Below, one piece after another: positions 1-12,524 of a DNA stretch of 64,000 nt. Both the position numbers and the translations under genes were made by a program. The DNA is taken from contig WTWZ01000036.1 in the NCBI GenBank assembly GCA_009773765.1, positions 1 to 64,000 on the forward strand. The letters are read 5' to 3'. This stretch comes from Prolixibacteraceae bacterium. Its GTDB lineage: Bacteria; Bacteroidota; Bacteroidia; Bacteroidales; Prolixibacteraceae. The notes beneath the pieces were generated by a model. The model was given only the letters and a program-made list of their open reading frames with translations. It searched no databases and was not told the DNA's origin. Position 1 is the first letter of the stretch. Every line of letters begins with the position of its first letter.

Positions 1-1108
1 CTGTACCATTGGTTTTGTGCCGGAATTTTACAATGCTGAACGTGTTTACCTCGCCACGTTTTTTGAGGGTACGGTTGTAATAATCGGCCATTACCCGGGG
101 CATGGCATCGGCTTTGATACCGGTTCCGGTTCCATCGCCAGTGAAAGGCCCTTGCACTGTTCCATCAGTATAAATAAAGTCGGGGTCATAATTTTCAACT
201 ACGTCCATCATTCGTAACGCCCATTGCGTAGTGTACCATTTTGCATATTCCAAATGGTTTGTAAAAATACCTGCCGGTGGAGGCGACCAACCTGATTCGG
301 CAGCTTTTGTTACTCCTTTGTATTCACGCAGGTCGATGCCATAAAGTAAACGGGGGTCGTAGCCTTCCCACCATTTTCCTTTGCCATCGGCAAGCGTGAG
401 GTTTCCATCGTAGGGCTCTCCGGCTTTGTCACCCTCTTTGTCGCTGCCAAAAGCGGTTTGCCACCACCACCAGGTGTATTCGTGGTGGAAGGTTACTCCA
501 TAGTGCATTCCGTTGGCACGACAAGCCTTGGCCCATTCGCCTAACAAGTCGCGTTTGGGACCAATATTAACCGAATTCCACGGGTGATATTTTGAGTTCC
601 ACAAGTCGTAGTTGTCGTGGTGAACGCCTTGAATCATCATAAAACGGGCTCCGGCATCTTCGTATATTTTGGTGAGTTTCTCAGGGTCGAGCTTTGCAGG
701 GTTCCAGTCGCGCAGCACTTCCTTGTGCCCTGCTTCAGAAGGATGGCCATACCTTTTCAGATGGTTATCGTAAGCCTTGCCGGGTTTGTAAAGGTTTCGT
801 GCATACCAGTCGCCGCTTTCGCCCGCCGATTGCGGGCCAAAATGAACCCAGATACCAAACTTTGCCTCGCGCAGCCAGGCAGGTTCACCGGGGTAATTCT
901 TTTCGATAGACTCCCAAGTTGGCTCAAACGGTCCTTCAGCGATTGGAATATCCAGAATCATTTCAGGGAACGTTTTCCAGTCGCCCATTTCAACACTATT
1001 TAAAGGTTGCTTAACCGGAATTTCAGGAAATGGCGGAAGCACCTTATCCTGAGCTTTCAAGCCGGATATGGTCGCCATTAAAATGCAAGCAATGATAATT
1101 TTTTTCAT
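1..1108 (-). CDS. Alpha-L-fucosidase, GH29 (partial, C-terminus beyond window)
   Basis: The gene reads off the left edge of the window, so only the first 369 codons are present. The N-terminus (MKKIIIACILMATISGLKAQ) is a signal peptide, so the enzyme is exported. The core carries GH29 landmarks: a FGIWVHFGPQSAGESGDWYA strand, the GVHHDNYDLWNSKYHPWNSV block, and a predicted nucleophile Asp at residue 315 in the segment DFIYTDGT. GH29 enzymes remove terminal alpha-L-fucose with retention of configuration. It is the last visible gene of the polysaccharide locus and follows the GH127 gene by 18 bp, which suggests co-transcription. It is only distantly similar to the second GH29 enzyme at 3556-5097, so the two may act on different fucosyl linkages. 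That last point is inference. Confidence 0.9.
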   Translation of the reverse strand, partial: MKKIIIACILMATISGLKAQDKVLPPFPEIPVKQPLNSVEMGDWKTFPEMILDIPIAEGPFEPTWESIEKNYPGEPAWLREAKFGIWVHFGPQSAGESGDWYARNLYKPGKAYDNHLKRYGHPSEAGHKEVLRDWNPAKLDPEKLTKIYEDAGARFMMIQGVHHDNYDLWNSKYHPWNSVNIGPKRDLLGEWAKACRANGMHYGVTFHHEYTWWWWQTAFGSDKEGDKAGEPYDGNLTLADGKGKWWEGYDPRLLYGIDLREYKGVTKAAESGWSPPPAGIFTNHLEYAKWYTTQWALRMMDVVENYDPDFIYTDGTVQGPFTGDGTGTGIKADAMPRVMADYYNRTLKKRGEVNTFSIVKFRHKTNGT

Positions 1109-1126
1109 TTCATCTGATTTTTGTGA

Positions 1127-3514
1127 TTAGTCTTGCTTCGCTCTCACCAGTCTGATGTAATACACCGCACCTGCCGTGTTTCCGGGCAAAGCCTGAAATT
1201 TCACCCTGATCTGTTTTTTATTTATTACCATCGAATCGGGAATTTCGTATTCCACCTCCTGAAACTGGCTTTGATTCCAGCGGCCTGTGTTGTCTTCGGT
1301 TATCAGTTTTTCATTATCGATAAAAATGTCGAATTTCCGGTTTCCCCACTCAGCGCCCCAGTAGCGGACAATCAGGCTTAACCCGGTTTCGGAATTGGTG
1401 GCCATGTTGTAGCTGAAATACCCCTCGCTGTGGGCGTCGCGCCAGAATTCATCCTGAAAATTCCCTGTGCCCGATTTCAGTTTTTCCATCTGGTGGTCAG
1501 CTTCGGGTTGCTGTTCGCCGGGCGCTACAAAATCGATGGTCCGTTTCTGAAGTTCAGTCCTTTCTTTTTCCACAACAGCCAGCGAATCGAGGTAGTTTTT
1601 ATACTTCGATTCGGTGAGCCACATCCAGTAAATCATGTACCGCGAATCGTGAATCCCGTAAAACGGCTCCAGTTCAATATTCGCCTTGTTCACCATGTTC
1701 AGCGAAGCTGTAAATGTGAGCGGTTTATCTTTAATGGGGGTGAGTTTTCCTGCAATATCATCTAAACTATTTTCAATGATAATCGGGGCTTTGTCAACCG
1801 GAAGCTGCTCTCCGCCTGCAATGTGCGCCCAACGGCCATCATCGGCAACCAACCCTTTTAAATCTTCGGTCCCGGTTTTGGCGCCGAGCAAAATGGGGCC
1901 GTGCATGATGGCAATGTAATTGGGCACATTCGGCATTTTTTCAACCGAATTGTGCATGGGCAGCAAAATCTGAACTTCATCGCCTTTCTTCCAGTTACGT
2001 TCAACGGCCACATACGACGAAGGTTTGGTATCGAATTCAACAGGTTTTCCGTTGACCGAAATTTTAAGCGTTCCCTCTTTTACCCACGACGGATAACGAA
2101 CCATCAGTTTAAACTTTGCAGCTCCTTCTGTAATTTTCAGCCTTGTTGTTTCTTCGTTTGGAAATTGCGTTTTCTGCACCAGTTTTATCCCTTTTTCGCG
2201 CCAGTTGAGTTCCGAAGCCACAAACAGGTTCAGGAACAAAGAACCGTTATGATGGGTGTAGATAAACTGGCTGTACTTTCCGTGGTTTTCCATTCCGCTG
2301 CCCACACAACACCACATGGCTTCGTTGGGCGCCGAATAAACCCGGTAATGCCGCGGACGGGCCGGGGTAAAATATACAAACCCGCCGTGCCCAGGGTGCT
2401 GGGTCGAAAGTATGTGGTTGTACATCGTGCGTTCGTAATAATCGGCGTATTTTGCCTGCGGATTCATGCGGAACAAATCTTCCGTCAGTTTGAGCATGTT
2501 GTACGAGTTGCAGGTTTCGGGGCCTTCCACATCGTTAACAAAATCGATGCACGAGGCAACGCTGGGAAAAAACTCCCTGCGGCTGTTTCCGCCAAAAGCC
2601 AGCGAGCGGTTCCCTGTTACAGTTTCCCAAAAAAAACTGCCGGCTTTGGCGTAAGTTTCATTATGCGAAAGTTCGGCAATTCGCTGAAAACCTACAGCTT
2701 TCGGAACCTGTGTATTGGCGTGTTTGTTGTCGAGATTGTCATTTCCTGAGGCCATGGCATCCAGCAACATCCGGTGCGAAAATCGTTTTGCAGCAACCAT
2801 GTATTTTTCGTCGCCGGTCATCTGGTAAGCATCGGCATAAGTTTCGTTCATTCCGCCATGTTCTGTGTCGAGCATCGATTGCATTTGTTCTTCGGAAAGA
2901 TTTGCAGTGATGAAGATTCCCCAGTCGCAGAATTTCAGGAAAATGTCTTTTGCTTCTTCGTTTCCGGCATAAAGCCAGGTGTCGCGCAACCCGGAATACA
3001 GTTTATGCACGTTGTACCACGGAACCCAGGCCGCACGGTAAGCTGCAAAATCGCCTTTCTGAAGCGTGCTCCAGATTTGCTGACTATTGGGCGCACCACC
3101 CACGTAACCTTTTCCCCAATCCGGATGATTTTTGTCGTTGGCTTCCTGACAAGCTTTCAACTCCGCAATCATGTATTCCATGCGCTTTTTGCATTCGGCA
3201 TTGCCTGTGGAAGCATAATTCATTGCCAATGCCGACAGGTAATGACCGCCCACATGCCCGTCCAAACCTTCCCAGTTGGGATACAATTTTGCCTTTTCGG
3301 GCAATCCGGCTTCTTTGCGGTATGGAGCAAGTAACCGGTCAACATTATATTCCAGAAGAACTTGAATATTGAGGTCCTGCGCATGTTTAAACGGTCCGTC
3401 AAGCAATTTCATATCGCTTAAAGGAAATTCGTTGGGGTAGAGTTTTTCCTGCGCTTGTAATAAGCTGTAAAAAACTAATAAGCACATGAATAAGCCAAAC
3501 TTTATTCGTTTCAT
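1127..3514 (-). CDS. GH127/GH146-type beta-L-arabinofuranosidase
   Basis: This 795-residue exported enzyme has a signal peptide (residues 1-22, ending LLQAQ) and the (alpha/alpha)6 barrel of the former DUF1680 family, with blocks such as GLDGHVGGHYLSALAMNYAS and HGGMNETYADAYQMTGDEKY. The catalytic set of the characterised enzyme HypBA1 is matched by position: Glu314 for the acid/base, Glu333-Thr-Cys335 and Cys402-Cys403 for the metal site and the Cys nucleophile. A beta-sandwich extension forms the C-terminus. The family releases terminal beta-L-arabinofuranose from plant glycans. It sits between two GH29 genes with gaps of about 20-40 bp. Activity on another sugar is possible, since the family is broad. 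Confidence 0.88.
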   Translation of the reverse strand: MKRIKFGLFMCLLVFYSLLQAQEKLYPNEFPLSDMKLLDGPFKHAQDLNIQVLLEYNVDRLLAPYRKEAGLPEKAKLYPNWEGLDGHVGGHYLSALAMNYASTGNAECKKRMEYMIAELKACQEANDKNHPDWGKGYVGGAPNSQQIWSTLQKGDFAAYRAAWVPWYNVHKLYSGLRDTWLYAGNEEAKDIFLKFCDWGIFITANLSEEQMQSMLDTEHGGMNETYADAYQMTGDEKYMVAAKRFSHRMLLDAMASGNDNLDNKHANTQVPKAVGFQRIAELSHNETYAKAGSFFWETVTGNRSLAFGGNSRREFFPSVASCIDFVNDVEGPETCNSYNMLKLTEDLFRMNPQAKYADYYERTMYNHILSTQHPGHGGFVYFTPARPRHYRVYSAPNEAMWCCVGSGMENHGKYSQFIYTHHNGSLFLNLFVASELNWREKGIKLVQKTQFPNEETTRLKITEGAAKFKLMVRYPSWVKEGTLKISVNGKPVEFDTKPSSYVAVERNWKKGDEVQILLPMHNSVEKMPNVPNYIAIMHGPILLGAKTGTEDLKGLVADDGRWAHIAGGEQLPVDKAPIIIENSLDDIAGKLTPIKDKPLTFTASLNMVNKANIELEPFYGIHDSRYMIYWMWLTESKYKNYLDSLAVVEKERTELQKRTIDFVAPGEQQPEADHQMEKLKSGTGNFQDEFWRDAHSEGYFSYNMATNSETGLSLIVRYWGAEWGNRKFDIFIDNEKLITEDNTGRWNQSQFQEVEYEIPDSMVINKKQIRVKFQALPGNTAGAVYYIRLVRAKQD

Positions 3515-3555
3515 CCTGTTTAATTGTCAATTATCATTCTGGTAGCCCAACTTCT

Positions 3556-5097
3556 TTATTCAAACTCAACCTTAAACACAGTGGCCAACTCATCCATTTC
3601 GGATGAACCCGTGGTTGTAATAGTCAAAACATCACCTGTTTTTGACCATTTTAATTCTACCCCGCTGCCTACAACCGAAACCCGTCTGATATTTGAATCT
3701 GTAACATGATGGATATCAACTTTGGAATTCGGCTCAGGAAGCCCAAGTTTATAGACAAACAAGTTTTTTTGGTCTTTCGAAACGGCAAAACGGATGTCGT
3801 TATGGTTATAATCCATTGTGGCAGTTTGACCTCCGAACTGACTTGCTTCAAATTCGGCCCTGCCATATCCAAAGGTACTGTACGCGCGGGTTTCATAAAC
3901 CGCTTCCTTGTGTTTTTCAATCCAATTGCCTATTGCAGCCAATACTTCCCGCTGCGCATCGGGGATAATCCCATTGGCCATTGGCGAGATATTTAGCAGA
4001 ACAATTCCCCGTTTGCTCCAAACATCAATCATATTTCTGATTACCAGCGATGGATTTTTATAAGTTTGTCCGTTTGTGTAGCTCCAGCTACCGTAGCTGA
4101 TGGTAATATCGGTCAGCCAGTAATCTTCGGAGAGTTCAGTTTTACCGCCCTGTTCCATATCCAGAATGCCAACATTGGCAGGGAGGTCTTCCTGTTTGTA
4201 GTTTACAATCGGTTTTTGTCCGCGCGAAACGGCAGTGTTAAAGTGATGGGCCACCATTTTTTGCTGGTAGTTTTCGGGGATAATATCGAGCCACGAATCG
4301 AACCAAATCATGTCGGGCGCATATTCATCGACCACCTCTTTTATTTGGTTCAGCCAGTAGTCATAAAATTCATCTTCGGGCATATTCCCATAGAGCAACC
4401 GCAGTTTTGGGTCGGTTGTTGAAGTTATGTAATCTGGATGATAGGGAAAATGGCTGTCCCAACCCGGATTGGAAGAGTTCTGAGCCCATTGCGCCGTATC
4501 GTTTGCATACCGTTGAAGCAGCCTTTCGTGATGAAAAGTTGCAATGGTTTTCATATCCCGCTTTTTGAGTTCGGCAAACAATTCACCCAACACATCTTTT
4601 TTAGGTCCCATGTCTTTGGCATTCCAGGGATTAATCTTGCTGCCCCACATGGCAAAACCGTCGTGGTGCTGTGCAACAGGCCCGGCAAACCTGGCTCCCG
4701 ATTTCTGAAACAGATCGGCCCACTCCGCTGCATCGAAATACTCTGCGGTAAACATGGGTATAAAATCATGGTAATTGAACTCGTTTAACGGGCCAAAGTT
4801 TTTCTTATGAAACTCATAAACGGTCCCGCCCCAGTCTTTTCGGCCGGGAGTGTACATCCATCGCGGGTACCACTCGTTGTCGTAGGCAGGCACACTATAA
4901 GGCCCCCAGTGAAAATATATGCCCAACTTGGCATCTTTAAACCACTCGGGTTCCCTTTCAATAGTAGCCAGGGATTCCCATGTTTCATCAAATTTTGGTT
5001 CAATTTTTTCATTCTTTGATTGAGAACGGTTTTTGCACGAGATGACTACCAGCGATATACAAGTAATCAATACAATCTGTTTTACTCTTCTATTCAT
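3556..5097 (-). CDS. Alpha-L-fucosidase, GH29, lipoprotein
   Basis: I place the start at the ATG ending at 5097, which gives a clean lipoprotein signal peptide with lipobox VISC and acylated Cys21. An in-frame ATG at 5106 and a TTG at 5121 are alternatives. The product (513 aa) is probably anchored to the outer membrane. GH29 motifs are clear: KLGIYFHWGPYSVPAYDNEW, VAQHHDGFAMWGSKINPWNA, and a predicted nucleophile Asp267 in MIWFDSWLD. A beta-sandwich C-terminal domain follows. The gene is 26 bp downstream of the SASA esterase and 41 bp upstream of the GH127 gene, inside the same operon. It should remove alpha-L-fucosyl side groups in concert with the esterases. Confidence 0.9.
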   Translation of the reverse strand: MNRRVKQIVLITCISLVVISCKNRSQSKNEKIEPKFDETWESLATIEREPEWFKDAKLGIYFHWGPYSVPAYDNEWYPRWMYTPGRKDWGGTVYEFHKKNFGPLNEFNYHDFIPMFTAEYFDAAEWADLFQKSGARFAGPVAQHHDGFAMWGSKINPWNAKDMGPKKDVLGELFAELKKRDMKTIATFHHERLLQRYANDTAQWAQNSSNPGWDSHFPYHPDYITSTTDPKLRLLYGNMPEDEFYDYWLNQIKEVVDEYAPDMIWFDSWLDIIPENYQQKMVAHHFNTAVSRGQKPIVNYKQEDLPANVGILDMEQGGKTELSEDYWLTDITISYGSWSYTNGQTYKNPSLVIRNMIDVWSKRGIVLLNISPMANGIIPDAQREVLAAIGNWIEKHKEAVYETRAYSTFGYGRAEFEASQFGGQTATMDYNHNDIRFAVSKDQKNLFVYKLGLPEPNSKVDIHHVTDSNIRRVSVVGSGVELKWSKTGDVLTITTTGSSEMDELATVFKVEFE

Positions 5098-5123
5098 TTT
5101 TTGCATCTTAATTTCCAACAAAA

Positions 5124-5978
<855 letters not shown>

Positions 5979-6037
5979 TTATTTAGCCCATTCTTTTCCT
6001 TCCGGAGTGCGTCTCCACCTGAAATATTCATCAAGAA

Positions 6038-7234
6038 CTAATTGTCTTTCCAAAGGTTCGGAAGAAACCTGTAATACAAAAGGTGTCGCCAGGTAGCCCA
6101 ATCGTGGCCGCCATGTCCACCCACATAATATTCGTGTTCGATGTTGTGCTTGTTCAACGCTTCGTGCAACGCGACACAACGACTTCCCATAAAACCTGAT
6201 GCTTCTTCGGTACCCTGACCCACAAAAAGATAATCAACCTTTTCGTTTACTTTCGGGTCGTTTAAAAACTGCGAAAGTGTGGTTTCTGCATTGGTATCTC
6301 CGGCGCTGAGAATGCCAAAATTGGCAAACAAATCGAGTGAACGAAAACCGACAAACATGCTGTGACGACCTCCCATCGACAAACCAGAAATAGCCCTTCC
6401 TTTTGGTGATTGAATTGTGCTGTAAGTTTCATCAACCAACGGAATTACATGTTTTCGCATTTTCTTTTCAAAAATATCGAAAGTCAGTTCGGTGTGTTTC
6501 GGATGGTTCCGGTGAATAACCTGGTTGTTGGGGATGGCAATAATCATAGGTACTGCCATGCCTTCGGCCAGCAGGTTGTCCATAATGAAATTCACCCGTC
6601 CGTCGAATATCCAGTTTGATGGAAGTTCACCACTACCGCCAAGCAGATAAAGCACCGGATATTTCTTAGCAGGATTATAGCCTGGCGGAGTATAAACATA
6701 CATCTCACGCTGACCATTGGTTACTGCCGAATGATATACGTGCCGGGTTACATTGCCATGCGGAACATTTTTAGCGTCGTAGTATGCCGGAGTGTTGCCA
6801 TGCACAATCAACTGGCTGTATGGCGGCATGGCGGTAAATGCAGCATACGTATTGCTCGGATCTGCAACTTGCACCCCATCTATCCTCAAGTTATAAGCAT
6901 ACATATCGACAGGAAGCGGTCCGATAGTTAATGTCCAAACGCCATCTTCCCCTTTTGTAAACGGGATTGGCTCACGTCCTTTGTCAAGTGCAGTATGGAT
7001 TGCCCCCGAAGGTAATTCAACCATCTTTGCACCGGGAGCCTTTACGCGGAAAGTAACCGTTCTGTCATCGTGTACTTCGGGTGAATTTACGGGTGCGCTG
7101 AACGGAATCAGTCCTTCGGTATTTTTTTGCGGATTATATTCAAGGTTGACGTTGGCTTGCTGCCCCCACGAAAATGCAGGCGATATGAAAAGAAATACCG
7201 CCAACCAGTGCAATGATTTTATGCTGAACTTCAT
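6038..7234 (-). CDS. CE1-family esterase with N-terminal E-set domain
   Basis: The protein (398 aa) has a signal peptide (about residues 1-25, ending FSWGQ), then an early-set immunoglobulin-like domain related to glycogen-branching and esterase E-sets (about 45-140, including DGVWTLTIGPLPVDMYAYNL), then an esterase D / CE1 alpha/beta hydrolase domain. The nucleophile elbow is GLSMGG with Ser286. The catalytic His is predicted in GGHDWATWRHLLY. Such enzymes cleave feruloyl or acetyl esters from xylan and related glycans. It is one of three neighbouring CE1 genes with the same E-set plus esterase plan, so local duplication is likely. Specificity cannot be read from sequence. Confidence 0.85.
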   Translation of the reverse strand: MKFSIKSLHWLAVFLFISPAFSWGQQANVNLEYNPQKNTEGLIPFSAPVNSPEVHDDRTVTFRVKAPGAKMVELPSGAIHTALDKGREPIPFTKGEDGVWTLTIGPLPVDMYAYNLRIDGVQVADPSNTYAAFTAMPPYSQLIVHGNTPAYYDAKNVPHGNVTRHVYHSAVTNGQREMYVYTPPGYNPAKKYPVLYLLGGSGELPSNWIFDGRVNFIMDNLLAEGMAVPMIIAIPNNQVIHRNHPKHTELTFDIFEKKMRKHVIPLVDETYSTIQSPKGRAISGLSMGGRHSMFVGFRSLDLFANFGILSAGDTNAETTLSQFLNDPKVNEKVDYLFVGQGTEEASGFMGSRCVALHEALNKHNIEHEYYVGGHGGHDWATWRHLLYYRFLPNLWKDN

Positions 7235-7264
7235 AATAATTGACTTATAGGTGATAAGCTGGCG

Positions 7265-8365
<1,101 letters not shown>

Positions 8366-8374
8366 TTATTGATA

Positions 8375-10560
<2,186 letters not shown>

Positions 10561-12513
10561 CTAATTATATCCCGGGTTTTGGTAAGCGGCTTTTTCTTCC
10601 GGTGTCATTTCCATACCATCGATCTGGCCTTGCGGGATGGGGCGCAGATAATGATACGGCTGAATAGTGCGGGAAATGGTTTGCGCATTATGGTCGCCCT
10701 TGGTACTTGAAGCGATTTTGTAAGTAGCAGCTAATTCGTTCCATTTCTGGGTACGCACCAAATCGAGCCAGCGGAAACCTTCGCCGTAATATTCACGCGA
10801 ACTTTCTGCCAAAATATAGTTTATATCAATTACAGCAGGAGTTGCAGCAACCATTTCAGCGCTGTAATCTGCTGTTTTGGCAACATTGTTAAACCTGTCG
10901 AATTTCCATTTGCCGGCCCTTGCCCTGATAACATTGATAAGTTCCCTTGCACTTTTCCCCGATTTTGTTGTTGCGCCCTTCACGGCAGCTTCGGCTGCAA
11001 CGAAATAGAATTCGGAGAATTTGGCAATATTAAACGGACGGGTACTTGCTGCATTGGGTTGTCCCAACCCACCGGCATTATTGGTGCGATAGGTACTCAT
11101 TTTCCAGGTTCCCGGATATGTTACGCGGCTTATGCCACTTAGTGCTATAACATAATCAGCCCTGCCGGGTAAAATCCCTCCCCCAACATTGCTTGGGCCT
11201 GCGCCCGGGGGATATGTAATTGGTGTTGCCGGTTCTTCGGGCAGGAAAGTCAGAATTGGATCGCCAGGGTAAACCTTTAAACCGTTAGCGCCATAGTAAA
11301 ATTCTGTTTTATCGCCACCCTTGGGCCAGTTGCCACGATAAACCGTTGTAAATGACGCATCATAACGTGAGTCCTCCGTTTTGTTCGCAAATGTGGTTTC
11401 GAAAACGTTGATGACAGGGGCCATTCGTGTCCATGGACGTCCCAGGTCTTGTGAAGCTTCGCGTAAAACTGAACTCACTGCGCCTGTCAGGGCAGGGGTT
11501 CTATGACTTCTGATTTCAGTATAGTTCCAGGTCATCATCCATGCGGCAAAATTATCAGCGCCGCCACCACTGCCAAAAGTAAGGCTGGCGCCATTATATT
11601 TTTCGCTTGTTTCAGTGCGATCAGCATAAAGCATCATTTCCTTGTTTCGCTCGTTTCCACCAACATGTAATTCGTAGAATGTTGGCATTAAACCGTAAGG
11701 CCCCGGGTTGTCGATAGCTGTGGTTGCAACATCATAAGCCTGCTGGAAATACCACTGGGCATTTTTCCCATCAGGGTCTGTCCGGTCAGCGGCCGGATAA
11801 GTAGGAATGTTTTTTGGATTTTGAAGCCACCATGCGTATGTCAGATAGGCTTTGGCTAAAAACAGGCGGGCAACATTTTTAGTTACAGTACCAGTTAAAC
11901 GTCCAACCTCTGGTAAATCGTTAACGGCTGTCAGCAAATCAGGAAAAATAGCTTTTGTGTAAACCTCGGGCACTGTATTTCGCACTGAAACCCTTACAGG
12001 CGATGTATTAAACTTAAGTTCTCCTGCGCCTAAATCCAAAGGTACCCCGCCGTACGTTTGCACAAGTTGAAAATAGTCGAATGCGCGGAAAAACCGGGCT
12101 TCGGCAATCAATGATGCTTTAAGGCCAACCGCAGTGGCATTTTCAATAATACCGGATGCTGTGTTGATAGCTGGGAATGCGTTGTCCCACAAAACACCGG
12201 TACCCCCGGTGGCAGTTGATGTAATATTGCCCTGCCCGCTAATGTCCATCACCTTGAAATTTCCATCGGCGCTTTGGGCATAAGTTGCTTCATCGGTACC
12301 GGTAACGCCTGAGTTATAGTAGTAGGCATTTCCGTAAATAAAGCGCAGGTGTGCATACAAAGCTGTCAAACCGCCATTAACACCCTGTTCGGATTTGAAA
12401 AAACCAGGTTCAAAAATACTGCGAGGCTGTTCCTCTAAAATATCAGAACATCCTACAAGGAACACTGTCAACAAGGCGGTTCCTATTATGGTTTTTATAT
12501 TTATGCGTTTCAT
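10561..12513 (-). CDS. SusD/RagB-family glycan-binding lipoprotein
   Basis: The 650-residue protein has a lipoprotein signal peptide with lipobox LVGC and Cys22, followed by CSDILEEQPRSIFEP, a typical SusD start. The interior shows SusD helices with TPR character, for example LIAEARFFRAFDYFQLVQTY and NIAKFSEFYFVAAEAAVKGA. The end (YHYLRPIPQGQIDG) is the usual RagB/SusD C-terminal signature. SusD caps the SusC barrel on the cell surface and binds oligosaccharide for import. The start is 11 bp after the susC stop, the standard susC-susD order. It has no close similarity that would fix the glycan; the neighbouring enzymes are the better guide. Confidence 0.95.
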   Translation of the reverse strand: MKRINIKTIIGTALLTVFLVGCSDILEEQPRSIFEPGFFKSEQGVNGGLTALYAHLRFIYGNAYYYNSGVTGTDEATYAQSADGNFKVMDISGQGNITSTATGGTGVLWDNAFPAINTASGIIENATAVGLKASLIAEARFFRAFDYFQLVQTYGGVPLDLGAGELKFNTSPVRVSVRNTVPEVYTKAIFPDLLTAVNDLPEVGRLTGTVTKNVARLFLAKAYLTYAWWLQNPKNIPTYPAADRTDPDGKNAQWYFQQAYDVATTAIDNPGPYGLMPTFYELHVGGNERNKEMMLYADRTETSEKYNGASLTFGSGGGADNFAAWMMTWNYTEIRSHRTPALTGAVSSVLREASQDLGRPWTRMAPVINVFETTFANKTEDSRYDASFTTVYRGNWPKGGDKTEFYYGANGLKVYPGDPILTFLPEEPATPITYPPGAGPSNVGGGILPGRADYVIALSGISRVTYPGTWKMSTYRTNNAGGLGQPNAASTRPFNIAKFSEFYFVAAEAAVKGATTKSGKSARELINVIRARAGKWKFDRFNNVAKTADYSAEMVAATPAVIDINYILAESSREYYGEGFRWLDLVRTQKWNELAATYKIASSTKGDHNAQTISRTIQPYHYLRPIPQGQIDGMEMTPEEKAAYQNPGYN

Positions 12514-12524
12514 AATTTTCCTTT

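Noticed and set aside
1901-2749. 282-codon plus-strand frame
   Set aside because: It lies antisense to the GH127 gene, whose catalytic motifs are clear. No motif is seen in the shadow frame.
5979-6179. 66-codon minus frame ending EYFRWRRTPEGKEWAK
   Set aside because: It overlaps the end of a CE1 esterase in another frame. The tail looks protein-like but I could not tie it to a family, and there is no start site.
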